Translations under genes and position numbers: made by a program
Shown here: one piece after another, positions 49,799 through 61,717 of the stretch
How the letters are laid out: every line of letters begins with the position of its first letter
How positions within the stretch are numbered: the stretch's first letter is position 1
The notes under the pieces: model-generated
Told to the model about the DNA's origin: nothing
Seen by the model: the letters and a program-made list of their open reading frames with translations, nothing else
Databases searched by the model: none
Source: Lichtheimia corymbifera B2541
Taxonomy: Eukaryota; Mucoromycota; Mucoromycetes; Mucorales; Lichtheimiaceae
Length of the DNA stretch: 64,000 nt
Direction: 5' to 3'
Assembly (NCBI GenBank): GCA_000697475.1
Contig: JNEU01000836.1
Coordinates: 186,001-250,000 of the forward strand

Positions 49799-51438
49799 TC
49801 ATTCAGCTAACATTTTCTGCTCGGGTTGTTGTTGTGGTTGTTGTAAGCGAGGGGTAGTGGAAGGTGGGGTATCGGTTTTTCTTAATTGTTGAAAGAGGTT
49901 ATTGATCCTTGCAAGCTCGGATTCAGATCGATCAGGCGGCGGTGCAGATTGTGTCACTTGTCGTAAGGGAGGTCGTGATGGTGATGATAATAGTTGCTGT
50001 TGTTGTGCTGCCATTTCTTCCCTTTGCAAATCCTCAAGTTCCTTTTCCAATTCATCATCATCCAATTCAGGTACTCGGTTGTTGGCTTCTTCAGTGCCCA
50101 TCACAATAGCATCCTCCACTTCCTTTTGATCTTCAAACGCCTTTTGCACCTTGAACATGGCTTCATCCACCGTTGCCAATGATAAGTCTTCTTTGCTAAG
50201 GATACTTTGAAGTGCATCCGCTCCCATATTGAAAGCTCGTACCACCTATAACAAAAAAATGTTAATCCAGGGTAAAAACCTGCCTGCCTGCCACTCCCCT
50301 CCCATCCACCTACCTGAAGATCATTCTGGGACGTTTCTATTTTGAGTAACATCATTTCCATGGTCTCCAAGGATCGTAACCTCCTATCCAAGATCTCCAT
50401 GATATGCTTCTTCCGCTTGTGCGCATATAATGCTTGTGCTTTTCGCTTTGCTCTGTAATGCTCATGGGCCATCGTTGCTAACCTACTCATAGGGGTGAGT
50501 CTCTACTATTACTCATCCGATCCCTTTCCCCTTCCAACTTACTCTTCCGCTTTGGATTGCAATTCATCCACCTGCACCTTGAGTGCATGACATGTCGTTT
50601 TCATGCTCACCAATGCACGATCATGCTGTGTAATCTCGGCCTTTTCATCCTTGGCTGGAAACTTGACAACAACATATTCCGTTCCATATCCCTTGACGTT
50701 GTCAGCAACCGCCACACCCATTTCCGCATTGAGGTATCGAAGCAGTAACCATATATCCGCATCTGTCAAATCGATGGTATCCAATTGACCATAACGTGCT
50801 CGAAATTCAGGCAATGTCATCAAACTGGTGGTAGCATGGGTGACTGTCTGATTGGCATGGGATTGTACGATATGCTTGGCAATGCTCTTGAGTGTCGGCA
50901 TAACAATATAGGTTTCAGATGATGTTGGGTTGCCATTACTCCTTGACCATAACCACTGGCTGATCGAAGACCACCACCATGTCGAGGATGATATCTCGTT
51001 GGGTAGCTGATACAATGTCATAAAATCACGCATGGTCACGAGCTCCTTGTTTTTTACCATGCTATTCTATTAGGATGATGGATCAGTTTTTGTATTACTG
51101 CATGCACATCCACCCCTCTCCAGCTGTCTCTCTCTTACCACAACACAAGATAATGCAAGAGGTTTACCGAGACCGGGACGTAGAAAATGACTACCGAGCT
51201 CATCCATATCAAACGCGAGTCGATAATCGGCGTTTCCCAACACCCCATGCGCGTTGCAGTCCAGAATGACGGATCGCCAGTAGCTCACGTTGGCATTGTA
51301 TCCATACGGGTTCAGTACAAGCAGCTTGGAAAAATCTGCGTACAAGGAGTTGAGTCGTTGCGTAGGATGGTCAAGATCAAAGTCGATGTATTGCTGTGAC
51401 AAGTAGGCTTGCAATGCGGAACGCTTTCTGGCAGCCAT
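49799..51438 (-). CDS. CHM7: CHMP7-like ESCRT-III protein
   Basis: Four exons (51438-51139, 51066-50543, 50482-50314, 50245-49799) give 479 residues. The N-terminal half forms the winged-helix part seen in CHMP7 (YWRSVILDCN, later LTDADIWLLLRYLN). The second half is an Snf7 core: a basic helix (HYRAKRKAQALYAHKRKKH), METM-rich helix 2, then the acidic helices with ELDDDELEKELEDLQREE, the usual helix 5 and autoinhibitory pattern. CHMP7 recruits ESCRT-III to the inner nuclear membrane to seal and check nuclear envelope and pore assembly. The C-terminal 80 residues are Gln/Pro-rich. Confidence 0.88.
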
Positions 51439-51912
51439 GATCGCTTTTGGGAAAAGAGCAAGAACCAACAACCCAGCTTTGGTATAGGCGATCCCATTTA
51501 TGCATACACACAAGTGGCATTGTCACCCAATTAGATGTACCACTTTTTAGAGACGTAATACTATTTTATAATATAAAAACTGATCATCTATATATGCATT
51601 TATGATAAAGCAACAATGATGGATCATGTGATTCAAGATGTACTTATATTAGCGATCACCAAGATCCTATTACTTCCACTTCCTTGAAACCCCATATAAT
51701 AATGATCATCACCAGCACTTTTATCCAAGGAGGATTTCTCATGCTGTCGCTGAATGGATCCAGACAAGGAATCCAGATATCACCATATGTTGATAGTACT
51801 ACTATGCTCATCCATGCCATATGCCATCAGACTTATTATTCAAAGAGACGTGTTTATCAGCCATTTGCGTAAGAATAGACAATGGAATGGTCATATCCGG
51901 TTTATAGATTTC
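51439..51912. other. Intergenic, border of the secreted-protein array
   Basis: AT-rich. Separates the core gene block from the tandem array. No supported gene. Confidence 0.5.
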
Positions 51913-52216
51913 TTAATAGGTGGTAGAAGCCTTCTCACACACGCCGGTAACTAGGTTATAATAAGATGTCAGAGCATACAATGCAGCAATAACAACGAAA
52001 GAGCAATAACAACCTACAACCATTATAGTCACAATCATAGATCTCGTCACACTCAGACTCTCTCCTGGAATCGGAACATTGTTCTCCTGGAGTGAGATTC
52101 CTCACAGCGTTGGCTGTGGCAAGGATAGTGGCAAGAGCTAGTATAGCGAACTTTATTGAAAGTAGAGCGAGTTGATGTTGTTGATGTTGAGGGATGATAA
52201 TATCAATGCTGCTCAT
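51913..52216 (-). CDS. Small secreted four-cysteine protein, type B1 (start doubtful)
   Basis: Two exons (52216-52021, 51950-51913) are open for 77 residues. The sequence has a signal peptide (FAILALATILATANA) and a mature peptide of about 40 residues with Cys spacing C-x8-C-x5-C and a fourth Cys after the intron (VTGVCEK). Where the other copies start with ATG (SMKF), this copy has ATA (SIKF). The only in-frame ATG, at 52216, overlaps the TATA box (TATATAAATG) and so is unlikely to be in the mRNA. The donor, GTTGTA, is also weaker than in other copies. Either a start-loss pseudogene or a gene using another start. Confidence 0.6.
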
Positions 52217-52223
52217 TTATATA
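52214..52223 (-). promoter_or_regulatory. TATA box overlapping the B1 upstream ATG
   Basis: TATATAAATG on the minus strand. In the type A genes the same TATAAATGGG sequence is a TATA box about 65-80 bases before the real ATG. Confidence 0.55.
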
Positions 52224-52649
52224 CACTCTCTGCTTATTGGTAACCTTAACTTTATGATGAAATAATCTTGCCAACAGCATGTAACGCCGAAAATGATGAT
52301 CGCATTATCATATATGTACATTTGTGCTCTACGATATCCGAGAATACTACCCCTTCAAGGGCTTGGCCGTATTGAATCCAGGTGTAGATCTGCAAAAGCA
52401 CCTCCGGCAGGAGAAGATCTCATATCACGAGAATGATAAATAATGGATAACTTGTACCACATCAAACAAGCAATGTCGTTAATGGAATTCACGCATCATA
52501 AATGCACACGACAATACCAAGGTGAATGCTTTCTTTCATATGATGTATGCCCATCGCAGCGTATTAGGTGTTATGTATGTGCGATGATCAGCACCTGCTC
52601 AAATGGCGTAATTAACATTTTCCTCCATTTTTTATGTGTAGTTTGCATC

Positions 52650-52722
52650 TTAAATCGGGGTATGGTAGATTGGTTGTAGCAAGCATGGTATCCATGGCAA
52701 CGAGTAGCGCTGACTACTTCAT
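52650..52722 (-). pseudogene. Type B secreted-protein relic
   Basis: ATGAAG is followed directly by TAG at codon 3, then by the family signal-peptide sequence (GCGCTACTCGTTGCCATGG). Similarity ends before the cysteine region. Clearly dead. It lies 912 bases head to head from the A1 start, the same layout as in the other units. Confidence 0.7.
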
Positions 52723-53552
52723 TACAGGTATAATAAGCTAGTCTTGTTTCGTGTCGAAATGGATATCAATGTTGGCCGGTTTTATATACTCGCTGATTCC
52801 CAATGGCCTTTTCTTTTTAAATGAGAGGACGTTCTTCCACACTATGTAAAACCAATGGCAAAGAAGGTTTACTAGCGGTACATAGCATAGTAGGCCTCAG
52901 GGTATGCAAAAGCAAAAAGTCCTTCATAGTCAATGGGATGTCCGGATATTCACATACACCTTTTGAGAGAACGGCTATGCAATCCATACAACAAGTGTCG
53001 TTCTTCTTCATCATGATGGGTGAGCATCAACAAACATTGAACCCGCAACTCACAAAAATGGATGCGTTCTATTTGATATGTATTCGTACATAACGTATGC
53101 ATCGGATATGCCTGGGACGGCGAGAAGCCCATTGCAAATATATCACTTTCCCTTTGATTACTACTACGCCGCACAATATGTACATCAGAACATGGATCAA
53201 ACGCTAAATACGCCATCATTTAAAAAGACAAGCGTCCATCCTTCACGAATATCTGGGAACTTGTGATGAAGGATGAATCAAAGAGTGGGTACATCATTTG
53301 GCCTATATGTTTTATGGATGTGATCTATATCAATGCTTGTTGGCAGTAGTCAACTTGATGCATGGAAACGACAGCTGCATGCGGTTTCGCCTTCTTTTCT
53401 ACCCAGGGGGCGTGTCGTGCTTTGAAGCAGTTCTAGATTTTGTATGTGGTATGTTGCTATGTACATAACGTTGAACTTTCTCGATTGGCGTATTGTGGTA
53501 GAGTCTCATCTAAAAAGATAGAGGTACCGGGAAGACGATGTGAGCATATACA

Positions 53553-53559
53553 TATAAAT
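53553..53559 (+). promoter_or_regulatory. TATA box of gene A1
   Basis: TATAAAT 81 bases before the ATG at 53634, in a block conserved in all three A genes. Confidence 0.6.
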
Positions 53560-53633
53560 GGGAAATGTTGATACAATCTTTCACACACTACAACAACAGC
53601 ATACATATCATCATCCCGCTGCCGGCTCTTGCA

Positions 53634-53900
53634 ATGAAGTTCTCTGTTCTAGTCTTCGCCACTGCTGTATGTATTGCTACAGCGAACGCTATTAGAGGTT
53701 TCGATGTAGGAGAGAGCTGTACGGCTATCAAAGCACAAGCTACGTGTGAAGAGCGTGCATGTAGATGGGATGTCGGTAAGTTGCATCATCATCCCAAGTT
53801 GATTTGTTTTCATTGCAATCTGATGCCTTTGTGTATAGCTTCCAATGCCTGTACGCCGGTTCCTGGCGGTGGGAGATTGCGTAATGGAGTTGCTTTTTGA
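53634..53900 (+). CDS. Small secreted four-cysteine protein, type A1
   Basis: Two exons (53634-53775, 53839-53900) encode 67 residues. Signal peptide MKFSVLVFATAVCIATANA, then about 48 mature residues with four Cys: ESC, ATC, RAC before the intron and NAC after it. The start is fixed by the ATG that matches A2 and A3. The upstream in-frame ATG at 53565 lies just 5 bases after the TATA box. The intron (63 bases) is nearly identical to those of A2 and A3 while the mature peptide differs strongly. The likely role is an extracellular peptide such as an effector, defence or signalling peptide. No known family is recognised. Confidence 0.8.
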   Translation: MKFSVLVFATAVCIATANAIRGFDVGESCTAIKAQATCEERACRWDVGKLHHHPKLICFHCNLMPLCIASNACTPVPGGGRLRNGVAF

Positions 53901-53999
53901 TGATGGGCAATCCTAATCTTCGTCGTGTACTATATAGTAGCCTGCAATACATGTTATGTTGAATATTCAGCTTCATCGTTTACACAATATGTCTTCGAT

Positions 54000-55387
54000 G
54001 CCTAATCATTTTGGGCTCATTAACCATACCATGGTCACCTACGGATGACAGTTTCCAGTGTAGTTGGGCATGAGTATTTACCATCTTCTTAAACTATACA
54101 AGCTTAAAGCTGACAATGAACCAAGCTTATGTGACAAGCACCATGTGTGTTGGTGGGCATATGTAATCATTCTCAGATTTATTATCTTGGCTGTATATAA
54201 TTAAGCGTTTGAGAGTTGACATTGCTTTTCCCTACAGTAGCAGCGTGTGGACTAGCGAGTTTTTGCGAACGTAATAATAAGCAACGCTGTGACCGAAAAA
54301 ACAGATGCATCTCGATACGATGATATAAATGACCCTATCTCGCTTTCCCACATTCAAATCACTATCCTCCTTTCAATCGAGAAACCATCCAAGTGATACT
54401 CATCTTAAACATATGAGCTAATAGTGCGATATTGAATCTAACTTTCAGTCAATGAGATGGTCGAAGAATAGCAGATGGTAGTGTGAATGTTTATCAAGTA
54501 ATTGTGATGAAAGAACAACATTGTATATTGAATAAGATACGGGTGAATAGCGTAGAGGGGGGGGATAACTGTGTTATTGTATTCTTCGTTGCTGCCGCCA
54601 TGAACATCCTTCATGCATGATTGCCGCGTGCCTCGGTTTGTATGCTCCAATGTCATTCATGACTGTAAAACATTCCTCGTCAAGGATATAAGCCCTTTCG
54701 CCAATTCCATCCAATCCTTCTTGATCCTCAGCTGTATCCACGCGATAAGATCCATCGTTTCTGCTGACAACGCACCTCCAAAACAACATTCCAGGATTTC
54801 TTGTCACTGCACTTGATTGCATCCGCCCATCCATTCATAACCATTTCAAATACAATATGTACGTTGAAAGAGTCATTAGATCGCCTCTGATATGCTTCCT
54901 TTTCCATCCTGCAGTTGACCTGTCACTTCCTTTGTCGTTTTCTAGGGCAGCTCAACCAGGAAATCTCTTGTATAGTGGTGTAATAGAAAGCTGATATGGC
55001 ATCATCCACAGGAATCCGTATGTATTAAAGCACGTTGCCACACGTAAATGAAGCTGCTTCGATACAATGGCTATCTGCTGTTCACGTGAAAAGAAGGCTA
55101 CAAGGCAGGTTGCTGCAAGTAAAGTGTTCGAGAGAATGGAGTAAAGACCTTGCTAATGGCAACTGCTGGAATGAATGCTGCTACGATTGGTGTTGGTAGA
55201 GGAGACTGCAAGAGCGTGTGTTGTAGAAGAGTGACAAGAAGACTGTGAATATGGCATTGACTTGCCATTCAGTCAAAGACAATCGCATCAAGACAGTTGT
55301 AGGATTGACATGATGGATTGAAGCAGGACAATCGTTCGCAGGTGGTAGTTATAGTTGAATGGGGCAACCGTTGGGAATGGGAGGGAA

Positions 55388-55427
<40 letters not shown>

Positions 55428-56165
55428 GAGAGAAAGAAGTTGAAATTAAATTGGTCAGACACTGTTATGCAATTCCATGCACACTGTAAATTAGTCCAAG
55501 GTCTCGGTATTGCTCACTTGAACTCCAAACTTGCACACAAGATGCTTTCGGATATGCTGATCAACTTTATCTTAATAATTAACCCATGGTTCATTTGAAA
55601 GTTTTGAATGGGAGGATGCAATGTGGGGTTACTATGATGGACGGAAAATCCGTATCCCGTCCGAATTCATAAAATGTCGTTTAGTATGAATTACCTTGGG
55701 ATTCCACATCTCGGGCTTGAAACTTGGTCAGAAGATTCTCTCCGTCATGCTGGTCAACTCCATTCATTTAAAAACAGTATGTTTCATTATGATGATTCAA
55801 TGAATCGGGCGGTCCGAATATAGGGGAGACGATGGACGGGTGGAACGCAAGTAGGGTACATAGCGCACACCCCCGCAATTGTCTATCTCCATTGTGAAAC
55901 TTGATCAGGGCGCTTGGCTACGACATGCTGATCAGCTCCATTCAAATAAAAACCACGTGATCCATTATGAGAATTTGAATGGGAGCACCCGACGATAAAT
56001 AGAAGGTAGTATATATAGAAGTGGAGTGTCCATGACTCGAGATCCCCTTCTTCAAAGAGGAAACTTTCACACAAGGTGCTCTTGCACACGCTGATCATTT
56101 CCGTTCTCATAAAGACCTCACACTTCATTATTCTACTTTTGAGAAATATATATGTAGGCACCTTT
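54000..56165 (+). repeat. Foldback half-arm between A1 and C1
   Basis: Contains the outer arm (from about 54260, clear from 54430 to 55390) and the inner tandem units (55430-56165), in the same order as the left arm at 20.0-21.8 kb. No inverted partner is present nearby, so it is a solo arm. Nearly the same sequence follows A2 at 58.6-60.5 kb. Open frames inside are not genes. Confidence 0.75.
55390..55440. repeat. GA microsatellite
   Basis: About 50 bases of GA units broken by single A insertions, inside the solo arm. The copies at 21.1 and 60.05 kb lack this expansion. Confidence 0.9.
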
Positions 56166-56378
56166 ATGTTTACCTACACTGCGTGTAATAATAAGCGTGA
56201 TGGAACTGTTTGTTGCTAATTGATTGAAGATCATTGTACTATTGGCAAGGTGACTAGCTACTATTGCTCAAGTGCACATCAAGATGACAAGTGCGTCAGG
56301 GCGAAAGTGCGCCGGCATGGAAATGTTGGTAAGATTTTATTTATTTGATCATATCAGTAGTAAAGGTCCTCAGCCTCG

Positions 56379-56620
56379 TTAGGCAAAAGCAGGGTAGAGA
56401 TAAACGCATTTTTCAGCGACTATTATAAAGATGTCAGATGCAATGAAAGCCAAACAAGCGAATAATGAAACCACATACCTTGATCGTACTCACAACCGAC
56501 ATCGCGTACACATTCAGATGCGACCGTGATTTTATCACAACCTACTTGTGCTTGAACTTGGGTTGTTGCAAAGACGGCGGTAATGGCAAGAGCGAGTACA
56601 ACGAACTTCACGGAGGGCAT
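56379..56620 (-). CDS. Small secreted four-cysteine protein, type C1
   Basis: Two exons (56620-56479, 56419-56379) encode 60 residues. Signal peptide MPSVKFVVLALAITAVFATT with a short QVQAQ before the mature part. Cys spacing VGC-x8-C-x4-C-EYD, then EKC after the intron. The intron has the same place and phase (after the third Cys, phase 1) as in types A and B, so all three types share one ancestor. The product ends in an aromatic tail (VYLYPAFA). No known family recognised. Confidence 0.75.
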
Positions 56621-56665
56621 GGTTGAGTGGTGTTGCTGGGTAGGAATGGATGTCGATATCGCCCT

Positions 56666-56673
56666 CTTATATG
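56666..56673 (-). promoter_or_regulatory. TATA-like box of gene C1
   Basis: CATATAAG about 46 bases before the ATG at 56620. Confidence 0.45.
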
Positions 56674-57276
56674 CTTCCTGTAACCCACAAGTAAGGATCA
56701 ACATTATGCAGTATCATCATGCACATACCTCCATATGCAAAAACAAAAACAAAGCAGCCATCATCAAGGAGCAAATGGCGTAGACTTAAGATATCGACAC
56801 GCACAAGGACACCTTGTTGTGCCCAGAACCATAGTATGCAGCCATCATTTATTGCCGTGGGGGAACTATGCATTGTGAATACGTAGTAGTTACTGAAATA
56901 AATTGAATCCAAAAAGCAAACAGCAAATGACAACAGCAACTTTAACGGATTCTTTTTCGTCACCAATGCACTCATGAACATACTTAGAAAGGCATGAGGT
57001 CCATCAGAGAAACATCACTATCTCCCGGTTTACTTTGTATGCGTCATGGGTAAAATATATCCAAACGTTAATTACGCCTTATGAAAAGGCGGACATCATC
57101 CTTCCATGCATACGTAGAGTGCGCTTATGATGAATACGGATTAAAGAGTGTGTTCATCTTTGTTATCGTCACTTGCATTTATGATATTTGAATTTTATTT
57201 CTGTTGGATGTGGTCAGGTCGTGTATTCACTTGAGTCGATTCACAGCAAAAAATGACGACTGCATATACCACATAC

Positions 57277-57438
57277 CTTCGCCATAATCGCAATCGATAT
57301 AATCGTAACATTCAACTGGGTCTATGACATCCTCACATTTTTTCCTGGACGGAGATTCTTCACCGGTCTATTACTAGCCGCACGGATTGTTGCAAGGATG
57401 GTAGCCATGGCAATGAGTAGCGCTGCTGGTAACTTCAT
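57277..57438 (-). pseudogene. Type B2 secreted-protein pseudogene (1-base deletion)
   Basis: The first exon aligns end to end with the copy at 61653 (signal peptide, then the P-G-K-K-C region). A run of A before the first Cys codon is one base shorter here (six against seven), which shifts the frame and ends it a few codons later at TAG. The cysteine codons remain readable in the shifted frame. Nothing like exon 2 follows. Confidence 0.75.
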
Positions 57439-58243
57439 TACCGGTATATGTAGCTTGTCTCGAGTGGAGATGGATATCAGCGTTGGCCGGTTTCAAATAC
57501 TTTTTGCTTCCCGAGAATGGCCTTACGTTTGTAGATGATAGAGTGTTCTGCCACAATAACGCCAAAGGCCAAAAAGGGCTAACTACTACTTTATACAATT
57601 CGATGCGCAGATTAGGAGGCTTCAGAATATGCAATAGCAAAGAATCCTTCGAGAAACAGGTGACATCGAATATAAAGGTCAGTATACAGTATTCACATGC
57701 CCATTGAACGCACAAATCAAAAAATGGATGCGTTCTATTTGACAGGTATTCGCCACGTATGCATCGGATATGCCTGGAAAGGCGAAAAGTTCATTGCAAG
57801 GACACCACTTTTCACCCTGAATTACCACGCATATCAAAACATGCATCAAACGCTAATTACGCCCAGGCGCGATCCATCCTTCCACGCATATGTACCAGGA
57901 CACATTTTGATGGAATATAATCAAAGAGCGGGCACCTATTTGCTATTTTAAAATGGCCTATACATGGTATGTGGATCTGACTGTTATCCATGGTTGTCGG
58001 CAGTGGTAGACTTTGATGCATGAAAACGACAGCTGCATGAGGTTTCACCATCTTTTGCGCCCACGGTGTGTGTTATGTTCAGATCAGCATTAGGAGTCAG
58101 CCCGCTTGTGCTTTGAAGGAGTTCTTGTTTTTGTATGTGGTGTGCCACTATGTACATAACGTCGATCTTTCACGGTTAGCGTATTGTGATAGAGTCCTCA
58201 TCTAAAAGGATAAGGTTGCCGGGAAGACGCTGTGAGCATAAAT

Positions 58244-58250
58244 TATAAAT
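58244..58250 (+). promoter_or_regulatory. TATA box of gene A2
   Basis: TATAAAT 70 bases before the ATG at 58314. Confidence 0.6.
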
Positions 58251-58313
58251 GAGCAACGATGAAATTCTTCCATATGTATACAATCAAGAACGTATCACCC
58301 TGCTGTAGTTCCA

Positions 58314-58590
58314 ATGAAGCTCTCTGCTCTAATCCTTGCCACTGCTGCCATCATTTCTACAGCAAGTGCTAAAGAACTGGGTCGAAACGAGCGTTGTAGG
58401 GACTTCCAAACGAAAGCTACGTGTAAAGACTACACAGATTATTGTACATGGGAGGATGGTAAGTTGCATCATTGTCCCAAGTTGATTCGTTTTCATTACA
58501 ATCTGATGAAGTCTTTTGTATGTAGCACCTTACAATGCCTGTATGGAGATTATTGACGATCCATTCAGTCATGGAGTTCCTTTTAAATGA
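58314..58590 (+). CDS. Small secreted four-cysteine protein, type A2
   Basis: Two exons (58314-58458, 58526-58590) encode 69 residues. Signal peptide MKLSALILATAAIISTASA, then a mature part beginning KELGRNERC with C-x8-C-x6-C-TWE and a fourth Cys after the intron (YNAC). Against A3 only about half of the first-exon mature residues are identical, while the introns differ at a few bases. The mature peptide is charged (K, R, D, E). Confidence 0.8.
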
Positions 58591-58599
58591 TGGACATCC

Positions 58600-60485
58600 T
58601 AAACTTCGTCATATGATATATAGCCTGCAACACGTATCATGTTGAATATCCACCTTCATCGTGTACACAGCATATTTTCGGATACTTGATCAATTTGGGC
58701 TCAATATAAAACATATCATTGTCACCTATGACAATTTCCAGTGTATGTTAGGCATCAGCACCATCTCCTTAAGCTATACGATCTTAAAGCTGACAATGAA
58801 TCAAGCTTATGTAACAAACACTATGCTGAGCATATTATGTGATCACTCCCGGATTTATTATCTTTGCTGTATATAATTGAGCCTTTGAGAATTGACACTG
58901 GTTTTGCCTACAGAATCAGCATGTGAACTAGAAAGCTTTTGCGGATGTATGTATTAATAATAATGTTGTGATAAAAAAACAGATGCATCTCGGTACTATG
59001 ATATAAATGACCCAATCTTGTTTTCCCACATTCAAATCTCTATCCTCCTTTCAATCGAGAAACCATTCAAGTGACCATCATCTTACAGATATGAGCTAAT
59101 AGTGCAATATTGAATCTAACTTTCAGTCAATGAGATAGTCGAAAAATAGCACATGGTAGTGTGAATGTTTTTCAAATAATCGTGATGAAAGAACAACATT
59201 GTATATTGAATAAGGTACGGGTGAATAACGTAGAGGGGTGATGATTGTGTTATTGTATTCTTGGTTGCTGCTGCCATAAACACCCTTCATGCATGATTGC
59301 TGCCGCATGCCTTGGTTTGAATGCTCCAATGTCATTGATGGCTGTAAAACACTCCTCGTCAAAGATATAAGCCCTTTCGCCAATTTCATCCAATCCTTCT
59401 TGATCCTCAGCCGTATCCACGCGATAAGATCCATCGTTTCTGCTGACAACGCACCCCCAAAGCAACATTCCAGGGTTTCTCATCTCAGCACTTGATTGCA
59501 TCCATCCATCCATCCATAACAATATGCTGGTTGAAAGAGCCATTTGATCGCCGCTAATATGCTTCCTTTCCCATCCTGCAGTTGGCCTGTCTCTTTCTTT
59601 GTCGTTTTCCAGGGCAGCTCAACCAGGGGATCCCTTGTATTGCGGTGTAATCGAAAGTTGATATGGCATCATCCACAGGAATCCGTATGTATCAAAGCAC
59701 GTTGCCATACGTAAATAAAGCTGCCTCGATACAATGGCTATCTGCTGTTCACGTGAAAAGAAGGCCACAAGGCAGGTTGCTGCAAGTAAAGTGTTCGAGA
59801 CAATGGAGTATAGATAATGCTCATGGCAACTGCCGGAATGAATGCCGTTACGTTTGGTCGTAGTAGAGTTGAGTACAGGAGAACGAGCAGTGTCAAGGAA
59901 CGCGGGTGTTGTAGTGTGGTGCACATGCCATGGACTTGCCATTCAGTCAAAGACAATAGGATCAAGACAGTTGTAGGATTGACATGATGGGTTGAAGCAG
60001 GACAATCGTTCGCAGGCGGTAGTTGTACTTGAATGGGGCAACAGTTGGGAATGGGAAGAAAGTGAAGAGCTTGGGAGTGGATGAACTGGAAATTAAAGTT
60101 GATTGAGCTGCCAGACAAATCCATGGACACTATATATTACTGCTTGATATTGAGATTGATCATCTTGAACTCAACTTGGTCAGAAAATGCATTCGGGCAT
60201 GCTGATCAACTTGGTATTACAACGTGAAAGTTGGTCAGACGGTGGGCTTTGACATGCTGATCAACTCCATTCAAATAAAAACCACACGCTTTATTATGAT
60301 AATTGTAAATGGGAGCGTCCGACGATGAACGGAAGGAATATATATGTAGGATGACGGCCCATAACCTTGAGATTGCCCATCTCGAACTTGAAACTTTCAC
60401 AAAAGGTGCTATTGGTCATGCTGGTCAATTTCGTTCTCATAAAGACTTCACGCTTTATTGTACGAGTTTTGAGAAATAGGCACCT
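58600..60485 (+). repeat. Foldback half-arm between A2 and the C2 relic
   Basis: Direct duplicate of the solo arm at 54.0-56.2 kb, shorter in the inner tandem part (60.12-60.48 kb). Flanking sequence on both sides also matches, so the arm was copied together with the unit. Confidence 0.75.
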
Positions 60486-60689
60486 TTATGCGTGATGGAG
60501 CTGCTTGTTGCTAATTGATTGAAGACGTTTGTACTACTATTGGCAAGGTGACAAACTACTATTCTTCAAGTGCACATCAAGATGACAAGTTTGTCAGGGC
60601 GAAAGTGCGCCAGTATGAAAATGTTGGTAGATTTTATTTATTTGATCATATCGGTAGTAAAGGTCCTCAGCACTATTAGCCAAGAGTAG

Positions 60690-60909
60690 GGAAGATATAA
60701 CCGCATTTCCCAGTGTCTATTATAAAGATGTCCGATGCAATGAAAGCCAAAAAAGCGAATAATGGAACCACATACGTCAATCTTATCAACCATCGGGTGC
60801 ACAATTAGATGAAGCCGTGATTTTATCACAGTCGTTTGCTTGAACTTGGGTTGTTGCAAAAACAGCGGGTAATGGAAAGAGCTAGTACAACGAACTTCAC
60901 GGAAGGCAT
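60690..60909 (-). pseudogene. Type C2 secreted-protein pseudogene
   Basis: Counterpart of C1. An extra C in the signal-peptide part (near 60867) shifts the frame, and further stops (TGA, TAA) follow the second Cys region. The third and fourth Cys codons are lost. Upstream flank matches C1 closely. Confidence 0.75.
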
Positions 60910-61393
60910 AGTTGAATGGTGTTGCTGTGTAGGAATGGATGTCGATATTGCCCTCTTATATGCTTCCTGTAACCTGTTTTTTGAACGAACCCCTTCCAAA
61001 ACATGTAACCCCGCAAATTAGGACCAACATTATGCAGTATCACCATACACATACATAGTCTCCGCCTTATACAAAAAATAGCAGCCATCTTCAAGGAGCA
61101 AGAGGAGTAGATCTAAGATGCCGATATGCACAAACGACCTCTTATGCGCAGAACCATGGTATGCTGTCGTCGTTTATCGCAGTGGAGGAACGATGCATTG
61201 TGAGTAGTTACTGACATGAATTCATGAATCCAAAAGGCAAACGGCAGATGGCAACAGTAACTTTAACGAATTCATTTTCGTCACCAATGCACGCATAAAC
61301 ATACTTTGAGCGGCATGTGGTCCATCAAAAGAAGCATCCTTGTGTATTAAGATAAGGATACATAATCGGATGAAATCATATTCTGCTTCGTCA

Positions 61394-61653
61394 CTAATCG
61401 TCACCAAGAACGCAGCCCTTCGTAGGACATATTACAAATAAGAGCATAGATCAATGCGGTGAAACCAAGACAAAGAAACATGCCACATACCTTCAACATA
61501 ATCACAATCGATATAATCGTGACACTCAGCTGGGTCTGTGACATCCTCACATTTTTTTCCTGGAGGGAGATTTTTCGACGGTCTATAACTACCCGCATTG
61601 GCTGTTGCAAGGATAGTAGCCATGACAACGAGTAGCGCTGCTGATAACTTCAT
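61394..61653 (-). CDS. Small secreted four-cysteine protein, type B4 (splicing doubtful)
   Basis: Exon 1 (61653-61491) is intact: signal peptide MKLSAALLVVMATILATANA, then GKKC-x8-C-x5-C. After the GTATGT donor, the expected second exon (TKGCVLGDD then TAG at 61394) is visible and in frame, but its acceptor reads ATATG where the B5 copy has TTTAG. The next AG downstream (in GAAG) gives a different frame and a tail without the fourth Cys. The gene may be spliced differently or be recently disabled. Confidence 0.6.
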
Positions 61654-61708
61654 TACAGCAGGTGTATGTAGCTTGTCTCGAGTGGAGATGGATGTCAGCG
61701 TTGGCCGG

Positions 61709-61717
61709 TTTTATATA
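61709..61717 (-). promoter_or_regulatory. TATA box of gene B4
   Basis: TATATAAAA about 56 bases before the ATG at 61653, followed by the CCGGCCAAC block also seen before B copies at 52.7 and 57.4 kb. Confidence 0.6.

Noticed and set aside
55359..55598. Arg/Glu-repeat open frame
   Set aside because: Translated GA microsatellite inside the solo arm.
55883..56161. 92-codon minus-strand frame near C1
   Set aside because: It runs through the inner tandem units of the solo arm and lacks a signal peptide or cysteine pattern.
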